The notes: generated by a model from the letters alone, not told the origin. Shown: positions 1 through 9,799, counted from the stretch's first letter. The stretch is 64,000 nt of DNA from Crocinitomix sp. (GCA_013138735.1 WTCE01000112.1:1-64000), one strand, 5' to 3'. Numbers and translations are program-made.

Positions 1-115
1 GAGCTTCCTTCAGATTCCTGCTCACGCAGGACACCCTTGCTATTGGCTAACACTTCCTGCTATAAAGGCGTGCTCGGGACTTGAACCCTATAATCATTGC
101 CCATGCTGGGCACAC
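1..115 (-). mobile_element. 5' part of a group IIC (bacterial class C) group II intron, cut by the left edge
   Basis: Read on the minus strand from 115 downward, the sequence begins GTGTGCCCAGCATGGGC and later carries GGGTGTCC and GAATCTGAAGGAAGC. These words, in this order and at about this spacing, match what I recall of the start of domain I of class C introns such as the Oceanobacillus iheyensis intron. The 5' splice site is therefore placed after position 116. A terminator hairpin lies immediately upstream, which is the known target preference of class C introns. Domains II-VI and any reverse-transcriptase gene would lie to the left of the window, so whether the intron is intact cannot be judged. 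Confidence 0.82.
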
Positions 116-119
116 AACA

Positions 120-157
120 AAAAATCCCTATCGATTCTTGATCGATAGGGATTTTTT
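120..157 (-). terminator. Intrinsic terminator of the small lipoprotein gene; group IIC intron target
   Basis: ATCCCTATCGAT and ATCGATAGGGAT form a 12-bp perfect stem around a 5-nt loop, with A and T tracts on either side so it can work in both directions. On the minus strand it follows the lipoprotein stop by about 20 nt. Its T tract runs almost directly into the intron 5' end at 115. Confidence 0.85.
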
Positions 158-176
158 AATATCTCTGTTATTTGTT

Positions 177-431
177 TTATTCCATTTTTTCAGCAACATC
201 TGGGCATTTTTCTTCTAATGCTTCAACCCACGAACCTTCTTCAAAGGTCTCTGTTCCATAAGTTTCTTTCAATTGTGCGTCGCACTCATAAAAATTAATA
301 TCGTAGTCACCGTAAGGATCACCTTCCATGCAATCACACATAGCTTCTGCTGCTTTCCCTTGTTCTTCGGTGAATCCACCGCAAGACGCCAATCCAATAA
401 TAATTCCTATTCCTAAAACTGCCTTTTTCAT
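177..431 (-). CDS. Small cysteine-rich lipoprotein of unknown function
   Basis: The 84-residue product starts MKKAVLGIGIIIGLASCGG, a lipoprotein signal peptide with lipobox LASC, so Cys17 should be lipidated and the protein anchored in a membrane. The mature part is short and acidic, with four further cysteines (MCDCMEG, YECD, EKCP) that could form two disulfides in the periplasm. I recognise no family. A strong terminator follows directly, so it is probably a single-gene transcript or the last gene after DUF721/recF. Confidence 0.7.
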   Translation of the reverse strand: MKKAVLGIGIIIGLASCGGFTEEQGKAAEAMCDCMEGDPYGDYDINFYECDAQLKETYGTETFEEGSWVEALEEKCPDVAEKME

Positions 432-510
432 CTTAATATCTGCTTTAATAATTTTCCTTGTTCTGTCTATTAATTCACAAGTTAAAAATTTATCGTTACA
501 CTCGCACTAA

Positions 511-813
511 TCACCGCAAATAAATATCTGTGATTAATTCAATGCCTGCTGTCTTATTTATTTTTTCGATAATAGCTGGTTTATCATGTTGCAACTCATC
601 TCGCATTACCGCCGAGTTTATATTCAAGTACAATATTTTATCCTTAATAAACTTACGCTCCGTTCTTTTATCAACAGCATCTCCCATTAATTCGCCCCAT
701 TTTGATAAAACACGTGTTTCCAATATTTTATCATCAATACCCAAAGCTTTAAAATAACCTTCTAAGGCCTTATTAATTGGAATTCCGTCTTGATGATTTC
801 TACCCTTTTTCAA
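511..813 (-). CDS. DUF721 (DciA-like) family protein
   Basis: This 100-residue protein contains the WGELMGDAVDKRT segment and the following KILYLNINSAVMRDEL strand-helix typical of DUF721. DUF721 is a small nucleic-acid-associated family that includes the helicase loader DciA. Its start overlaps the end of recF by 14 bp on the same strand, so the two are probably co-transcribed and translationally coupled. RecF-DUF721 pairing is common in Bacteroidota and supports a role around replication or repair. Exact function is inferred only. Confidence 0.8.
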   Translation of the reverse strand: MKKGRNHQDGIPINKALEGYFKALGIDDKILETRVLSKWGELMGDAVDKRTERKFIKDKILYLNINSAVMRDELQHDKPAIIEKINKTAGIELITDIYLR

Positions 814-1903
814 CTTGTCCTCCTTCTACATTAAATAATTTCCGATCAATATCAATGTCTTTAAACACCTTTTCAATTCGATCTCGGTCCGTATCTGAGA
901 TAAATACTTGTCCAAAAATATGTTGCGAAATCAATTGCATTAAATGTGAAACACGGTTGTGATCTAATTTATCAAAAACGTCATCTAATAAAAGAATCGG
1001 TTTTGTCTTTAACAAATTACTGACAATTTCGAACTGCGCCAACTTTAATGCAATTAAAAATGATTTTTGTTGTCCTTGCGAGCCAAATTTTTTGATGGGT
1101 TGCTCATGTATTAAAAAAACTAAATCATCTTTATGCACTCCAACAGTTGTATACCCAACGGCATTATCTTTCCGTGTGCTTTTTTCTAAAGCTTCTGCAA
1201 ATGACTCGGTTTCTAATTGTGACTTATAAGAAATATTGATGGACTCTTTGTGATTGGCAATTATGTTAAAAAACTTCTGGAATACTGGAATAAAATCAAT
1301 TAAAAAAGCTTTTCTTTTTTCATAGATCACCTCTCCTAAACTAACCAGTTGTATATTCCAAACTTCAATGCTTTCGGCATCAAAGATCCGCAATTCTTGA
1401 AACTGTTTTAGCAAAGCGTTGCGTTGTTGTAATACTTTATTGTAGCGAATTAAGGTTTCCAAATAATTTCGATCGAATTGAGAAATTATACTATCGATAA
1501 ATTTGCGCCGTGTTTCACTTCCTTCGATAATTAAATTTGTGTCGTATGGAGAAATAACTACAGCGGGAAAACGTCCAATATGGTCTGCCAACTTTTCGTA
1601 TTCCTTTTTATTGCGTTTAACGGTTTTCTTATGACCTTCTTTAATGGAACAGGTAATCGCAATATCCTTATCATCTTTAAAATAAGTGCCCTGCAACAAA
1701 AAAAACTTCTCGTTTAATCGAATGCACTGTTTATCAATTGGATTTAGAAATGAACGACAAAAGGACAAAAAATGGACTGCATCCAAAATATTCGTCTTAC
1801 CAGCCCCATTTTCACCAATAAACACATTGATATCTGCCGACAATTCTATTGAGGCGTCTGCATAATTCTTGAAGTTGACGAGGGCAAGCGATTTTAAATG
1901 CAT
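800..1903 (-). CDS. recF: DNA replication and repair protein RecF
   Basis: The 367-residue protein has the family's usual length and layout: an N-terminal MHLKSLALVNFKNY strand, Walker A GENGAGKTN at about residues 30-38, an ABC-type signature region (KFGSQGQQKSFLIALKLAQ), and Walker B ILLLDDVFDKLD near residue 310. RecF is an SMC-like ATPase that acts with RecO and RecR to load RecA at gaps and stalled forks in the cytoplasm. It leads a minus-strand unit with the overlapping DUF721 gene. Confidence 0.95.
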   Translation of the reverse strand: MHLKSLALVNFKNYADASIELSADINVFIGENGAGKTNILDAVHFLSFCRSFLNPIDKQCIRLNEKFFLLQGTYFKDDKDIAITCSIKEGHKKTVKRNKKEYEKLADHIGRFPAVVISPYDTNLIIEGSETRRKFIDSIISQFDRNYLETLIRYNKVLQQRNALLKQFQELRIFDAESIEVWNIQLVSLGEVIYEKRKAFLIDFIPVFQKFFNIIANHKESINISYKSQLETESFAEALEKSTRKDNAVGYTTVGVHKDDLVFLIHEQPIKKFGSQGQQKSFLIALKLAQFEIVSNLLKTKPILLLDDVFDKLDHNRVSHLMQLISQHIFGQVFISDTDRDRIEKVFKDIDIDRKLFNVEGGQVEKG

Positions 1904-2002
1904 TAATGTTTTTCATTTTACGTTGAAAAATAGCGCTCGTTCAACGTGATTTCAAAGATATAAATAACCATTGGAAAATACTATCGGAATCCTTTTTTCA
2001 AT

Positions 2003-2010
2003 TAATTTTG
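2003..2010 (+). promoter_or_regulatory. -7 promoter box TAATTTTG for the restriction-domain gene
   Basis: TAATTTTG is an exact match to the Bacteroidota -7 consensus TAnnTTTG. Only five bases separate it from the ATG at 2016, so the transcript would be leaderless or nearly so. No convincing -33 TTTG was seen. Confidence 0.45.
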
Positions 2011-2015
2011 AACAT

Positions 2016-2471
2016 ATGTTTCCAGACCTTAACCTTCCAAAAGCAGAAATTCAGATCAAAGGTGATCAAATTTGGGACAGGTTGCGAAAGAAATATTTAA
2101 AATGTACGCCCGAAGAATGGGTGCGGCAAAATTTCATTTCCTATTTAATTGAACAGCTTAAATTTCCAGAAGGAAGAATGGTTTCTGAATATAAAGTAGT
2201 TTATAACGGATTGAATAAAAGGTGTGACATTGCAGTTTTCGATCAGTATAGCAAATGTCAGGTGATAGTTGAATGCAAAGCGCCAAAAATTAAAATTACG
2301 GAAGACACTTTTTATCAAATAGCAAAATATGCGAATGTTTTAAAAGCCCAACTATTAATTTTATCAAATGGTTTAGAACATTATTGTGCTTTAATTAATC
2401 CTGCTGAAGGAACAATTTCATACCTGCAAGACATTCCGTCCTACGGGCAAATTGAGCAACTTATTGACTGA
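2016..2471 (+). CDS. Type I restriction enzyme R-subunit N-terminal-like domain protein (HSDR_N_2)
   Basis: The product of about 151 residues consists almost only of a PD-(D/E)xK-type nuclease fold: CDIAVFD supplies the acidic residue and VIVECKAP the E-x-K pair. Stand-alone proteins of this kind are widespread in Bacteroidota and are annotated as type I restriction R N-terminus. No helicase, HsdM or HsdS gene is nearby, so a restriction function is doubtful. I chose the ATG at 2016 over a TTG at 1971 because homologues, as I recall them, begin MFPxLN and a -7 box lies just upstream. The 3' end overlaps the convergent gene by 11 bp. Confidence 0.82.
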   Translation: MFPDLNLPKAEIQIKGDQIWDRLRKKYLKCTPEEWVRQNFISYLIEQLKFPEGRMVSEYKVVYNGLNKRCDIAVFDQYSKCQVIVECKAPKIKITEDTFYQIAKYANVLKAQLLILSNGLEHYCALINPAEGTISYLQDIPSYGQIEQLID

Positions 2472-3102
2472 GTTGATAGCGCCCCGTTCCTATTCCTTTA
2501 ATAAAATCACTCCAAGCTGCAGGGTTTAACAAGTTGTTGACAGGCGATTGCCCTCTGGTATAAAACTCTTGTTGTTGTTGTACGCGATAATTACTGTAAG
2601 AAGTACTGGCATCCGCAGTTAATAAGGCGCCTACAAAAGCCATTTCTTGTGGTGAAAGTCTTTTTTGCGCTCTTTTTAAATCATCATCTGGGATGTCCAT
2701 ATTCACAAAGGCGTCTGCAAATTGCTCGCGCGACGGCCAAGGATAAACATCTACAGGATCCATCACAATCGTATCCTCTGTCATCAATTGCACTAAAGAA
2801 ATTGCTTTTGAAGTTGTTGAATCAGGCACAACATAAATTTTCTTTTTATATCCTACACTTGAAAATTGAATGGTATCACCGGGATGAACAACTAAAGCAA
2901 AATAACCGTAATAATCTGCAATCGTTCCACGCATAGTTGTCATATCGCCTACTCTGGTAAAAGGTACGCGGTATAAACTATCCGTAATAACAATACCCGT
3001 TAACTGAACATACAATAATGAATCAGAACTCTGCGGAGTATTATTTTGACCAAAACTCGAAGAGCTTAGCGCAAATAACAATATGACCAATAATTTTTTC
3101 AT
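2461..3102 (-). CDS. Secreted carboxypeptidase-regulatory-like domain protein
   Basis: The 213-residue protein begins with a Sec signal peptide (MKKLLVILLFALSSSSFGQ). A CarboxypepD_reg-like beta-sandwich follows at about residues 30-110, recognised by LTGIVITDSLYRVPFTRV, ADYYGYFALVVHPGDTIQFSSVGYK and the following strand. The glutamine- and proline-rich tail has no assigned fold. In Bacteroidota this domain is often found on outer-membrane or surface proteins. It is convergent with the nuclease-domain gene and has no clear operon partner. Function is unknown. Confidence 0.82.
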   Translation of the reverse strand: MKKLLVILLFALSSSSFGQNNTPQSSDSLLYVQLTGIVITDSLYRVPFTRVGDMTTMRGTIADYYGYFALVVHPGDTIQFSSVGYKKKIYVVPDSTTSKAISLVQLMTEDTIVMDPVDVYPWPSREQFADAFVNMDIPDDDLKRAQKRLSPQEMAFVGALLTADASTSYSNYRVQQQQEFYTRGQSPVNNLLNPAAWSDFIKGIGTGRYQLSQ

Positions 3103-3308
3103 TGAAGTTTCGTCTCTTACAAATATCTAGATAATGCTGAACTAATCAAAACTATTTAACATAAATTAAGCTCATTTGTTGTGCTAGAAAAACACAGTTT
3201 CAGAATAATAACCTCTCAATTGATAGCTTTTGGGCTTAAATTTTGGATAAAACGTTAATTAATGGTTAAGATTAAAGTGATAAAGGCGACAATCAAATTC
3301 ATTTTTAG

Positions 3309-3316
3309 TAACTTTG
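3309..3316 (+). promoter_or_regulatory. -7 promoter box TAACTTTG for guaB
   Basis: TAACTTTG matches TAnnTTTG exactly and lies 32 bp before the guaB ATG, giving a leader of about 25 nt. The 246-bp gap before guaB otherwise holds only AT-rich sequence. Confidence 0.5.
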
Positions 3317-3348
3317 CGGGAATTTATAAATGAAATAAATTCGAATCT

Positions 3349-4821
3349 ATGCCTGTAGCTGATATAAATAATGTCAAAGAAGGTTTAACCTATGATGACG
3401 TTTTACTTGTCCCAAGATATTCTGAAATATTACCAAGAGAAGTAAATCTCCAAACAAGGTTAACCAAAAACATTACGTTAAACGCCCCAATTGTATCCGC
3501 TGCTATGGATACAGTAACCGAATCTGCATTGGCGGTTGCCATTGCACAACAAGGAGGAATTGGAGTTATTCATAAAAACATGTCTATTGCACAGCAAGCT
3601 TTGGAAGTGCGAAAAGTAAAGCGCTCTGAAAGTGGCATGATTTTAGACCCAATTACATTAGGTTTAGATTCCAAAATTGGAGATGCCTTACGCTTAATGA
3701 AAGAAAACAAAATTGGCGGAATTCCAGTTATCGACTCAGATAGAAAGCTCAAAGGAATTATTACCAATCGTGATTTAAGATTTGAAAAAGACGTGGAAAA
3801 AGCGGTAAAAGACGTCATGACATCTGAACGCATAGTTACTACAAAAGAAGGTACAAGTTTAGAACAAGCAGAAGAAATTCTACAACAGCATAAAATTGAG
3901 AAACTACCTGTAGTTTCAGATGACAATAAATTATTGGGCTTAATTACTTATAGAGATATTATTAAAGTAAAGGAGCATCCAAATTCATGTAAAGACAGAT
4001 TTGGACGCTTGCGGGTTGCTGCTGCTGTTGGAGTAACGCACGATACGCTAGAGCGTGTTTCGGCTTTGGTTGATGCTGGTGTTGATGCCATTGTAATTGA
4101 TACAGCGCATGGCCACACCAAAAGTTTTGTAGACAAACTGAAAGAGGTAAAAGTAAAATATCCGAACCTTGATGTGATTGCTGGAAATATAGCAACCGCA
4201 GAGGCGGCTAAATTTTTAGTTGAAGCTGGCGCAGATGCAGTTAAAGTTGGAATTGGTCCTGGATCAATTTGTACGACAAGAATAATTGCTGGTGTGGGCG
4301 TTCCACAACTTTCGGCCGTCAATGAAGTAGCAATGGCATTAGAAGGGACTGGAGTTCCTGTAATTGCTGATGGAGGAATTCGTTATACTGGAGATTTTGT
4401 AAAAGCCATTGCGGCTGGAGCAGATTCCATAATGGTAGGTTCAATGTTTGCCGGAGTTTTAGAATCACCAGGTGAAACAATTATTTATCAAGGAAGAAAA
4501 TTTAAAGCATATAGAGGAATGGGATCTCTTGAAGCCATGCAAAAAGGTTCAAAAGATCGTTACTTCCAAGATATTGAAGATGACGTGAAAAAATTAGTTC
4601 CTGAAGGAATTTCTGGCCGAGTGCCCTACAAAGGCAATTTGGAAGAGGTAATGCACCAGATTATTGGAGGCATTAGAGCAGGAATGGGATATTGTGGTGC
4701 AATTGATATTGACCACTTAAAAGGAGCGCCATTTATTAAAATTTCAACTGCTGGTGTACAAGAAAGTCATCCGCATGATATTGCCATTACGAGAGAAGCA
4801 CCAAACTATAGTAAGAAATAA
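3349..4821 (+). CDS. guaB: Inosine-5'-monophosphate dehydrogenase
   Basis: The 490-residue enzyme oxidises IMP to XMP with NAD+, the committed step of GMP synthesis in the cytoplasm. The TIM barrel is split by a pair of CBS domains at about residues 95-210. The catalytic loop GPGSICTTR contains the nucleophile Cys308, and the IMP phosphate and flap regions ([20 protein letters not shown]) are intact. Length and start ([20 protein letters not shown]) fit the family. It is followed by a folding-factor operon after 55 bp, which is probably positional only. Confidence 0.97.
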   Translation: MPVADINNVKEGLTYDDVLLVPRYSEILPREVNLQTRLTKNITLNAPIVSAAMDTVTESALAVAIAQQGGIGVIHKNMSIAQQALEVRKVKRSESGMILDPITLGLDSKIGDALRLMKENKIGGIPVIDSDRKLKGIITNRDLRFEKDVEKAVKDVMTSERIVTTKEGTSLEQAEEILQQHKIEKLPVVSDDNKLLGLITYRDIIKVKEHPNSCKDRFGRLRVAAAVGVTHDTLERVSALVDAGVDAIVIDTAHGHTKSFVDKLKEVKVKYPNLDVIAGNIATAEAAKFLVEAGADAVKVGIGPGSICTTRIIAGVGVPQLSAVNEVAMALEGTGVPVIADGGIRYTGDFVKAIAAGADSIMVGSMFAGVLESPGETIIYQGRKFKAYRGMGSLEAMQKGSKDRYFQDIEDDVKKLVPEGISGRVPYKGNLEEVMHQIIGGIRAGMGYCGAIDIDHLKGAPFIKISTAGVQESHPHDIAITREAPNYSKK

Positions 4822-4876
4822 TACGTAAGGTATAATAACCGTACAAAACTTTGAAAAACGAAAACTTAAACGAAAA

Positions 4877-6958
4877 ATGAAAAAATTACATTTATTATTA
4901 ATTGGACTTCTTTTATCGGTAGGATCAATCGCGCAAGAAAAAGATCCTGTTGTACTTACAATTGATGGTGACGATATTCATGCATCCGAGTTTTTATACA
5001 TCTACTCTAAAAATAACGACGAACCTTCATTTGCAAAGGATTCTCTATCCGACTATATGGAGTTGTTCATCAACTATAAACTAAAGGTTAAAGAAGCGCA
5101 AGCAAAACAATACGACACGATTCCACGTTTAGTAAATGAATTGGCACAATACCGCAAGCAACTTTCATTGCCGTATATGACGGACAAAACGAAAAACGAA
5201 AAATTGATTGAAGAGGCCTATGCAAGAACAACAAACGAAGTTAGAGCGAGTCATATTCTTATTCGTTTAAAAGCAGATCCAAGTCCTGCGGATACAGCAG
5301 AAGCTTATTCACGTACAATGGCTTTACGTGCTAGAATTGTAGGTGGCGAATCATTTGAAGTTGTAGCTAAAGGTAAAGGCGGTTCTGAAGATCCATCTGT
5401 AAAATCAAACAATGGTGATTTAGGTTATTTCTCTGCATTACAAATGGTTTATCCGTTTGAAGATGCTGCTTTTACTACCCCTGTTGGTGAAGTATCCATG
5501 CCTGTTCGCACAAGATTTGGTTATCACTTGATTAAGGTGGTTGACAATCGTCCAGCACAAGGAATGATTGAAACAGCACATATTTTAATTTTAGCAGACG
5601 ACAAAGCTGCGGATGACGATAAAATGAAAGCTGAGAAAAAAATCAACGAAATTTATGCCTTATTACAAGCAGGTGAAAAATTTGAAGATTTGGCCGCAAA
5701 GTATTCTGATGATAAATCTTCTAGCGCTAAAGGTGGACTTCTTCCATTATTTGGTTCTGGAGCGAAACAACGAATGGTTCCTGAATTTGAAAAAGCAGCT
5801 TTTGCTATTGTAAATGATGGAGATTATTCGGCACCAGTTAAAACTACTTTCGGATACCATATTATTAAACGAATGCAAGTAATTCCAATTCCAGAATATG
5901 ATGTAATGTATCGTGAATTGAAATTAAGAGTAGAACGCGACATGCGGGCTGAAACAACTAAAGAAGCCTTTATCGAGGATTTGAAAAAACAATACGGTTT
6001 CCAAACGAATGCGCAAAAATTACTACCGTATCTCTATAATCCAATGGGAGATGAAATTTTCATGGGAGCATGGGAAGGTATGGAAACGCCAGCACATGAT
6101 GATGATGTATTGTTCGAGTTTAAAGAGAATATGGCAACATTAAAAGATTTGGAGACTTATATTATTAAACGCCAAATTAAAATGCGTCGTGCGGATAAAC
6201 AAATGTTAGTTCAAGATCATTATAATGCAATGGTGAAGGAATGGGTTGTGAATTATGAAGATAGCCAATTGGAAACCAAGTATCCTGAATTCAAATCATT
6301 GATTCAAGAGTATGCTGATGGTATTTTAGTTTTCGAAATCATGCAGGACGAGATTTGGAAAAAAGCTTCTAAGGATACAACAGGAATTCAAAACTACTAT
6401 GATGCCCATAGCGCTGACTTCACTTATAATATTCGATATAAAGGAGATCTATATACGGCTAAAGATAAAGCAACGGCTGCATCAATCGTAAAACTGATTA
6501 ATCTCGGTGAATTAGATGCAAAACAAATTATAGAACAGTTAAATCAAGATTCTGAATTAAACGCGAAAGTGAGAAACCAAGTTTATAATTCAGAAACAAC
6601 TGAGGCTTTTAAAGTGAGAAAACCTTTAAAAACAATTGATAAGCCTGAGGATTTAACTGATGTAAAAGCAATGGCAAAATACAAATCGAAAAATAAAAAA
6701 GCCAAAGCTAAACATGCGAAATACAAATTGAAAACATTTAAAAACGGTTTAAACAAACCTTATAAAAATGCTGGTGTTTATTACGTGTTTGATGTTGAGG
6801 AAACAATGCAACCAAGAAAAAGAGAATTTAGTGAGGCACGCGGTTTAGTAACTGCTGCTTACCAGAATCAATTAGAAAAAGAATGGTTGGCGTCATTGCG
6901 TAAAAAATATACGATTAAAATTCACGAAGATGCTCTTTATGGGCTAGGTGGAAAATAA
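4877..6958 (+). CDS. Periplasmic parvulin-type peptidyl-prolyl isomerase, two rotamase domains
   Basis: The 693-residue protein has a signal peptide (MKKLHLLLIGLLLSVGSIAQ) followed by a SurA/PpiC layout. An N-terminal helical region precedes a first rotamase domain near residues 125-225 (ASHILIRL to FGYHLIKV) and a second near 232-335 (TAHILILAD to FGYHIIKR), with a long lysine-rich C-terminal part. Such proteins assist outer-membrane protein folding in the periplasm. It heads a run of three related genes and ends in a strong terminator. Confidence 0.93.
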   Translation: MKKLHLLLIGLLLSVGSIAQEKDPVVLTIDGDDIHASEFLYIYSKNNDEPSFAKDSLSDYMELFINYKLKVKEAQAKQYDTIPRLVNELAQYRKQLSLPYMTDKTKNEKLIEEAYARTTNEVRASHILIRLKADPSPADTAEAYSRTMALRARIVGGESFEVVAKGKGGSEDPSVKSNNGDLGYFSALQMVYPFEDAAFTTPVGEVSMPVRTRFGYHLIKVVDNRPAQGMIETAHILILADDKAADDDKMKAEKKINEIYALLQAGEKFEDLAAKYSDDKSSSAKGGLLPLFGSGAKQRMVPEFEKAAFAIVNDGDYSAPVKTTFGYHIIKRMQVIPIPEYDVMYRELKLRVERDMRAETTKEAFIEDLKKQYGFQTNAQKLLPYLYNPMGDEIFMGAWEGMETPAHDDDVLFEFKENMATLKDLETYIIKRQIKMRRADKQMLVQDHYNAMVKEWVVNYEDSQLETKYPEFKSLIQEYADGILVFEIMQDEIWKKASKDTTGIQNYYDAHSADFTYNIRYKGDLYTAKDKATAASIVKLINLGELDAKQIIEQLNQDSELNAKVRNQVYNSETTEAFKVRKPLKTIDKPEDLTDVKAMAKYKSKNKKAKAKHAKYKLKTFKNGLNKPYKNAGVYYVFDVEETMQPRKREFSEARGLVTAAYQNQLEKEWLASLRKKYTIKIHEDALYGLGGK

Positions 6959-6977
6959 GCCTAATTATTGTTAAAAT

Positions 6978-7019
6978 AAAAACCAACCTTAAGCGCAAAG
7001 CAAAGGGTTGGTTTTTTTT
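6978..7019 (+). terminator. Intrinsic terminator after the first isomerase gene
   Basis: AAACCAACC and GGTTGGTTT form a 9-bp stem around a loop of about 17 nt, followed by a run of eight T's. It separates this gene from the next two folding genes. Confidence 0.85.
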
Positions 7020-7055
7020 ATGACTACATTTGTTCACTGAGTTGTAAACTTGCGA

Positions 7056-7925
7056 ATGCACGCCTTAAAAAAGATATTAAATCCAACCACTCGCCTAACC
7101 TTCACTGGATTATTAGTGCTGGTCGTAAGCGTAAGTCTTTCTTGCAACGGCAATAAAGATAAAGGTCGTGTAATAGCGCAAGTTGGAGAGCATGAACTTT
7201 ACGAAACAGATGTTCAATTTTTGGCTTATACGCAATTGGATAGCGCTGCGGTAGTTTCGCATTATGTTGAAGAATGGGTGGCTGAACAAATATTGGTGAG
7301 CGAAGCAGAGAAGGATGAAAATGTGGACATGCAAGCAATTGATCGGCGAATTGAGGAGTTTAGAAATGACCTACTCATTCACCAATTAGAAGATAAGCGA
7401 ATTGAGGTACAATTAGACACGACTGTAAGTACAACAGAAATTGAAGCTTACTATAAGGATCATCAGGCTGATTTTCAACTGAACGATTATTTGGTCAAAG
7501 TGCTTTACCTTAAAATCCCATTGGATGCGCCAGACATTGATAAAATTGGTGGGGCCTATAAATTGCGGAATGATGAGGACATAGAAACCATTGAAACCTA
7601 TGCAAAAATGTACGCTTCTAACTTTTATTATGACATTGAAAGCTGGATCTACTTTGATGATATCTTAAAAGAGATACCTTTGCATGATATTAACAAAGAT
7701 CGATTTATACTTAAACGATCGAAAATACGTTTTGAAGAGACTGGATTTTACTACTTTTTGAACATAGTTGATTATAAATTAAAGAACAGTACGTCTCCCA
7801 TTAGTTTTGAGCGAGAAAATATAAAGGCTAGAATCATTAACTTAAGGATTAAGGATTTACGCCAGACGATTAAAAATGATATTATTAAAAAAGCATATGA
7901 TAACGGTAAGGTCACAATTTATTAA
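7056..7925 (+). CDS. SurA/PpiC N-terminal-like lipoprotein without a rotamase domain
   Basis: The signal peptide ends in the lipobox LSLSC, followed by an N-terminal foldase-like segment ([20 protein letters not shown]) that resembles SurA_N. The characteristic rotamase signatures seen in both neighbours are missing, so it is probably a chaperone-like partner and not an isomerase. I chose ATG 7056 over TTG 7050 because the TTG belongs to a -7-like TAAACTTG box; an exact TACATTTG also lies at 7025-7032. It overlaps the next gene, which suggests coupled expression. Confidence 0.8.
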   Translation: MHALKKILNPTTRLTFTGLLVLVVSVSLSCNGNKDKGRVIAQVGEHELYETDVQFLAYTQLDSAAVVSHYVEEWVAEQILVSEAEKDENVDMQAIDRRIEEFRNDLLIHQLEDKRIEVQLDTTVSTTEIEAYYKDHQADFQLNDYLVKVLYLKIPLDAPDIDKIGGAYKLRNDEDIETIETYAKMYASNFYYDIESWIYFDDILKEIPLHDINKDRFILKRSKIRFEETGFYYFLNIVDYKLKNSTSPISFERENIKARIINLRIKDLRQTIKNDIIKKAYDNGKVTIY

Positions 7926-9294
7926 AAACAGTATTTTGCTATTGGGGCTTCTCTTAGTAGGATCAGGTGCCATTTTTGCTCAAGGGGGAGAACCTAAGGT
8001 TATTGACAAAATTGTTGGTCAAGTTGGAGATGAGATCATTTTATTATCTGATATTCAAAACCAACGCCTTCAAATTTTGCAAAGCGGTAATGATGGCGAT
8101 AAGCAAACAGATTGCGCCATTCTAGAAGAATTCATGTACGAGAAACTTTTGGTGAATCAAGCAAAAATTGACAGTGTTGTTGTGAATGATGATGACGTGA
8201 ACCGTGAGATGGAAGAAAGATTACGTTATATCGCTGGTCAAATTGGGAGTATTGAAAAATTAGAAGAATTCTATGGAAAATCAGTGGCTAAAATAAAAGC
8301 CGACTTCTTTGAGTTGATAAAGAAACGTTTGTTGGCCGATCAAATGAAAAGAAACATTACTGAAAATGTAAAAGTAACGCCGAAAGAAGTTGAAAAGTTC
8401 TTCAAGGGTTTACCAAAAGACAGTATACCTTATATTAACTCTAAAGTTACCGTAGCACATATTGTTATGTACCCAAAAATAACGCAAAGCGACAGGGACA
8501 AAGCATTTAATGAATTAACAAAATACAAAGGAGAAATTGAGCGTGGCGAACAACGCTTTGGAACTGCTGCAACACTCCACTCTGATGATCCAGGAAGTAG
8601 AATTAGTGGTGGTGATTTAGGATGGCAAACGAGAGGAACTATGGTTCCTGAATTTGAATCAGCTTTATTTAGCTTAAAAAAGGACGAAATTTCTGAAGTT
8701 GTTGAAACGCAGTATGGTTACCACATTATTCAGTTATTAGAACGTAAAGGAGATAATTTCCATTGTCGTCATATTTTAATTGCCCCTAAGGTAAGTGACG
8801 CAGCTTTAGTTAAAGCCGCAACAACAATTGACAGTGTACACCGTGCAATCGCAAATGGTAGCATGAGCTTTGAAGATGCTGCACGTCGCTTTAGTGATGA
8901 TGAAAACTCAAAATTTAATGGAGGACAAATTGTGAATCCTTATTCTGGTGATTATCTATGGGACATTCAAAACATCAATGATATTGATCCTCAAATGTCT
9001 CGTATTATTGAGCGTATGACGGTTGGAAAATTCTCTACGCCATCATTATATGACAATTATCAAGAACAAAAACAAGGAATTAGAATTGTGAAGCTGATTG
9101 CGAAATCAGAGCCGCATATTGCAAGTTTGGCAACAGATCGTCAATTAATTGAAATGGCTGCGCTAAATGAAAAAAGACAAATTGTTATTGATGCTTGGAT
9201 CGAATCTAAAATATCTGGGAACTTCGTTCAAATTGATAAAAGCTATTTGAAAGGCTGTGATTTTAAGTATACTTGGATTAGAGGGGATATTTAG
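7897..9294 (+). CDS. SurA-like periplasmic peptidyl-prolyl isomerase
   Basis: The protein of about 465 residues has a signal peptide ([17 protein letters not shown]), a SurA_N chaperone region ([17 protein letters not shown]) and two parvulin domains. The first begins at VAHIVMYPK and ends at YGYHIIQL; the second begins at CRHILIAPK. It should assist outer-membrane protein assembly. The ATG at 7897 gives a 29-bp overlap with the preceding lipoprotein gene; an in-frame ATG at 7876 is also possible. It is the third folding-factor gene in a row. Confidence 0.93.
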   Translation: MITVRSQFIKNSILLLGLLLVGSGAIFAQGGEPKVIDKIVGQVGDEIILLSDIQNQRLQILQSGNDGDKQTDCAILEEFMYEKLLVNQAKIDSVVVNDDDVNREMEERLRYIAGQIGSIEKLEEFYGKSVAKIKADFFELIKKRLLADQMKRNITENVKVTPKEVEKFFKGLPKDSIPYINSKVTVAHIVMYPKITQSDRDKAFNELTKYKGEIERGEQRFGTAATLHSDDPGSRISGGDLGWQTRGTMVPEFESALFSLKKDEISEVVETQYGYHIIQLLERKGDNFHCRHILIAPKVSDAALVKAATTIDSVHRAIANGSMSFEDAARRFSDDENSKFNGGQIVNPYSGDYLWDIQNINDIDPQMSRIIERMTVGKFSTPSLYDNYQEQKQGIRIVKLIAKSEPHIASLATDRQLIEMAALNEKRQIVIDAWIESKISGNFVQIDKSYLKGCDFKYTWIRGDI

Positions 9295-9341
9295 GATTTA
9301 TTACTTTACTGTTAATTTACTGATCTCATAAATTAGCACAG

Positions 9342-9770
9342 ATGATTAGAATACTTTTCTTTTTCCTTTTTTTTATCTCTTACCAATGTAAAGCTGATGG
9401 TTTGAAAGGCTTAGGAGTTGTTGAGGAAGTATTACCGATATTTTTATGGATCTTAATTTCCATACTGGTTCTTATTTTAGCTAAAATATTAGCTTGGAGA
9501 AAAGAGGTTTTAATTGGTCAGGTTCTAACCTACGTCGGTCTACTTTCATTAACCATTTGCTTCATTCAAATTTACATCCATTACGTATTTGTAGAAGGTT
9601 ATAGATTTTCTACGTTCACACGCTTTTTTTACTTTGGGCGGTTTGCTAAGATTAAAGTTTTTACGCTTCTCATTATCATTGTTCTTTTTAGGTTTATATG
9701 GAAACGGATAAGTTTTGATCGAAAGAATTGGAAAGCTAAAAATGATCTTAACAAAGATCAGCCGGCATAA
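9342..9770 (+). CDS. Small integral membrane protein of unknown function
   Basis: The 142-residue product has an N-terminal hydrophobic stretch (MIRILFFFLFFISYQC), then about three transmembrane segments (IFLWILISILVLILAKIL, YVGLLSLTICFIQIYIHYV, VFTLLIIIVLFRFIW) and a basic, lysine-rich cytoplasmic tail. I recognise no family. It follows the SurA-like gene by 47 bp and may be read from the same transcript. A convergent regulator gene ends 30 bp beyond it. Confidence 0.7.
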   Translation: MIRILFFFLFFISYQCKADGLKGLGVVEEVLPIFLWILISILVLILAKILAWRKEVLIGQVLTYVGLLSLTICFIQIYIHYVFVEGYRFSTFTRFFYFGRFAKIKVFTLLIIIVLFRFIWKRISFDRKNWKAKNDLNKDQPA

Positions 9771-9799
9771 AAACTATTAATTACTTAGGGGTCGCCTTT

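Noticed and set aside
71-90. tRNA-like T-arm (GGGTTCAAGTCCCGAGC on the minus strand)
   Set aside because: No cloverleaf, acceptor stem or anticodon arm can be built around it, and the surrounding words fit group IIC intron domain I.
1971-2015. TTG start adding 15 residues to the nuclease-domain protein
   Set aside because: The added residues lie over the promoter box, and recalled homologues begin at MFP.
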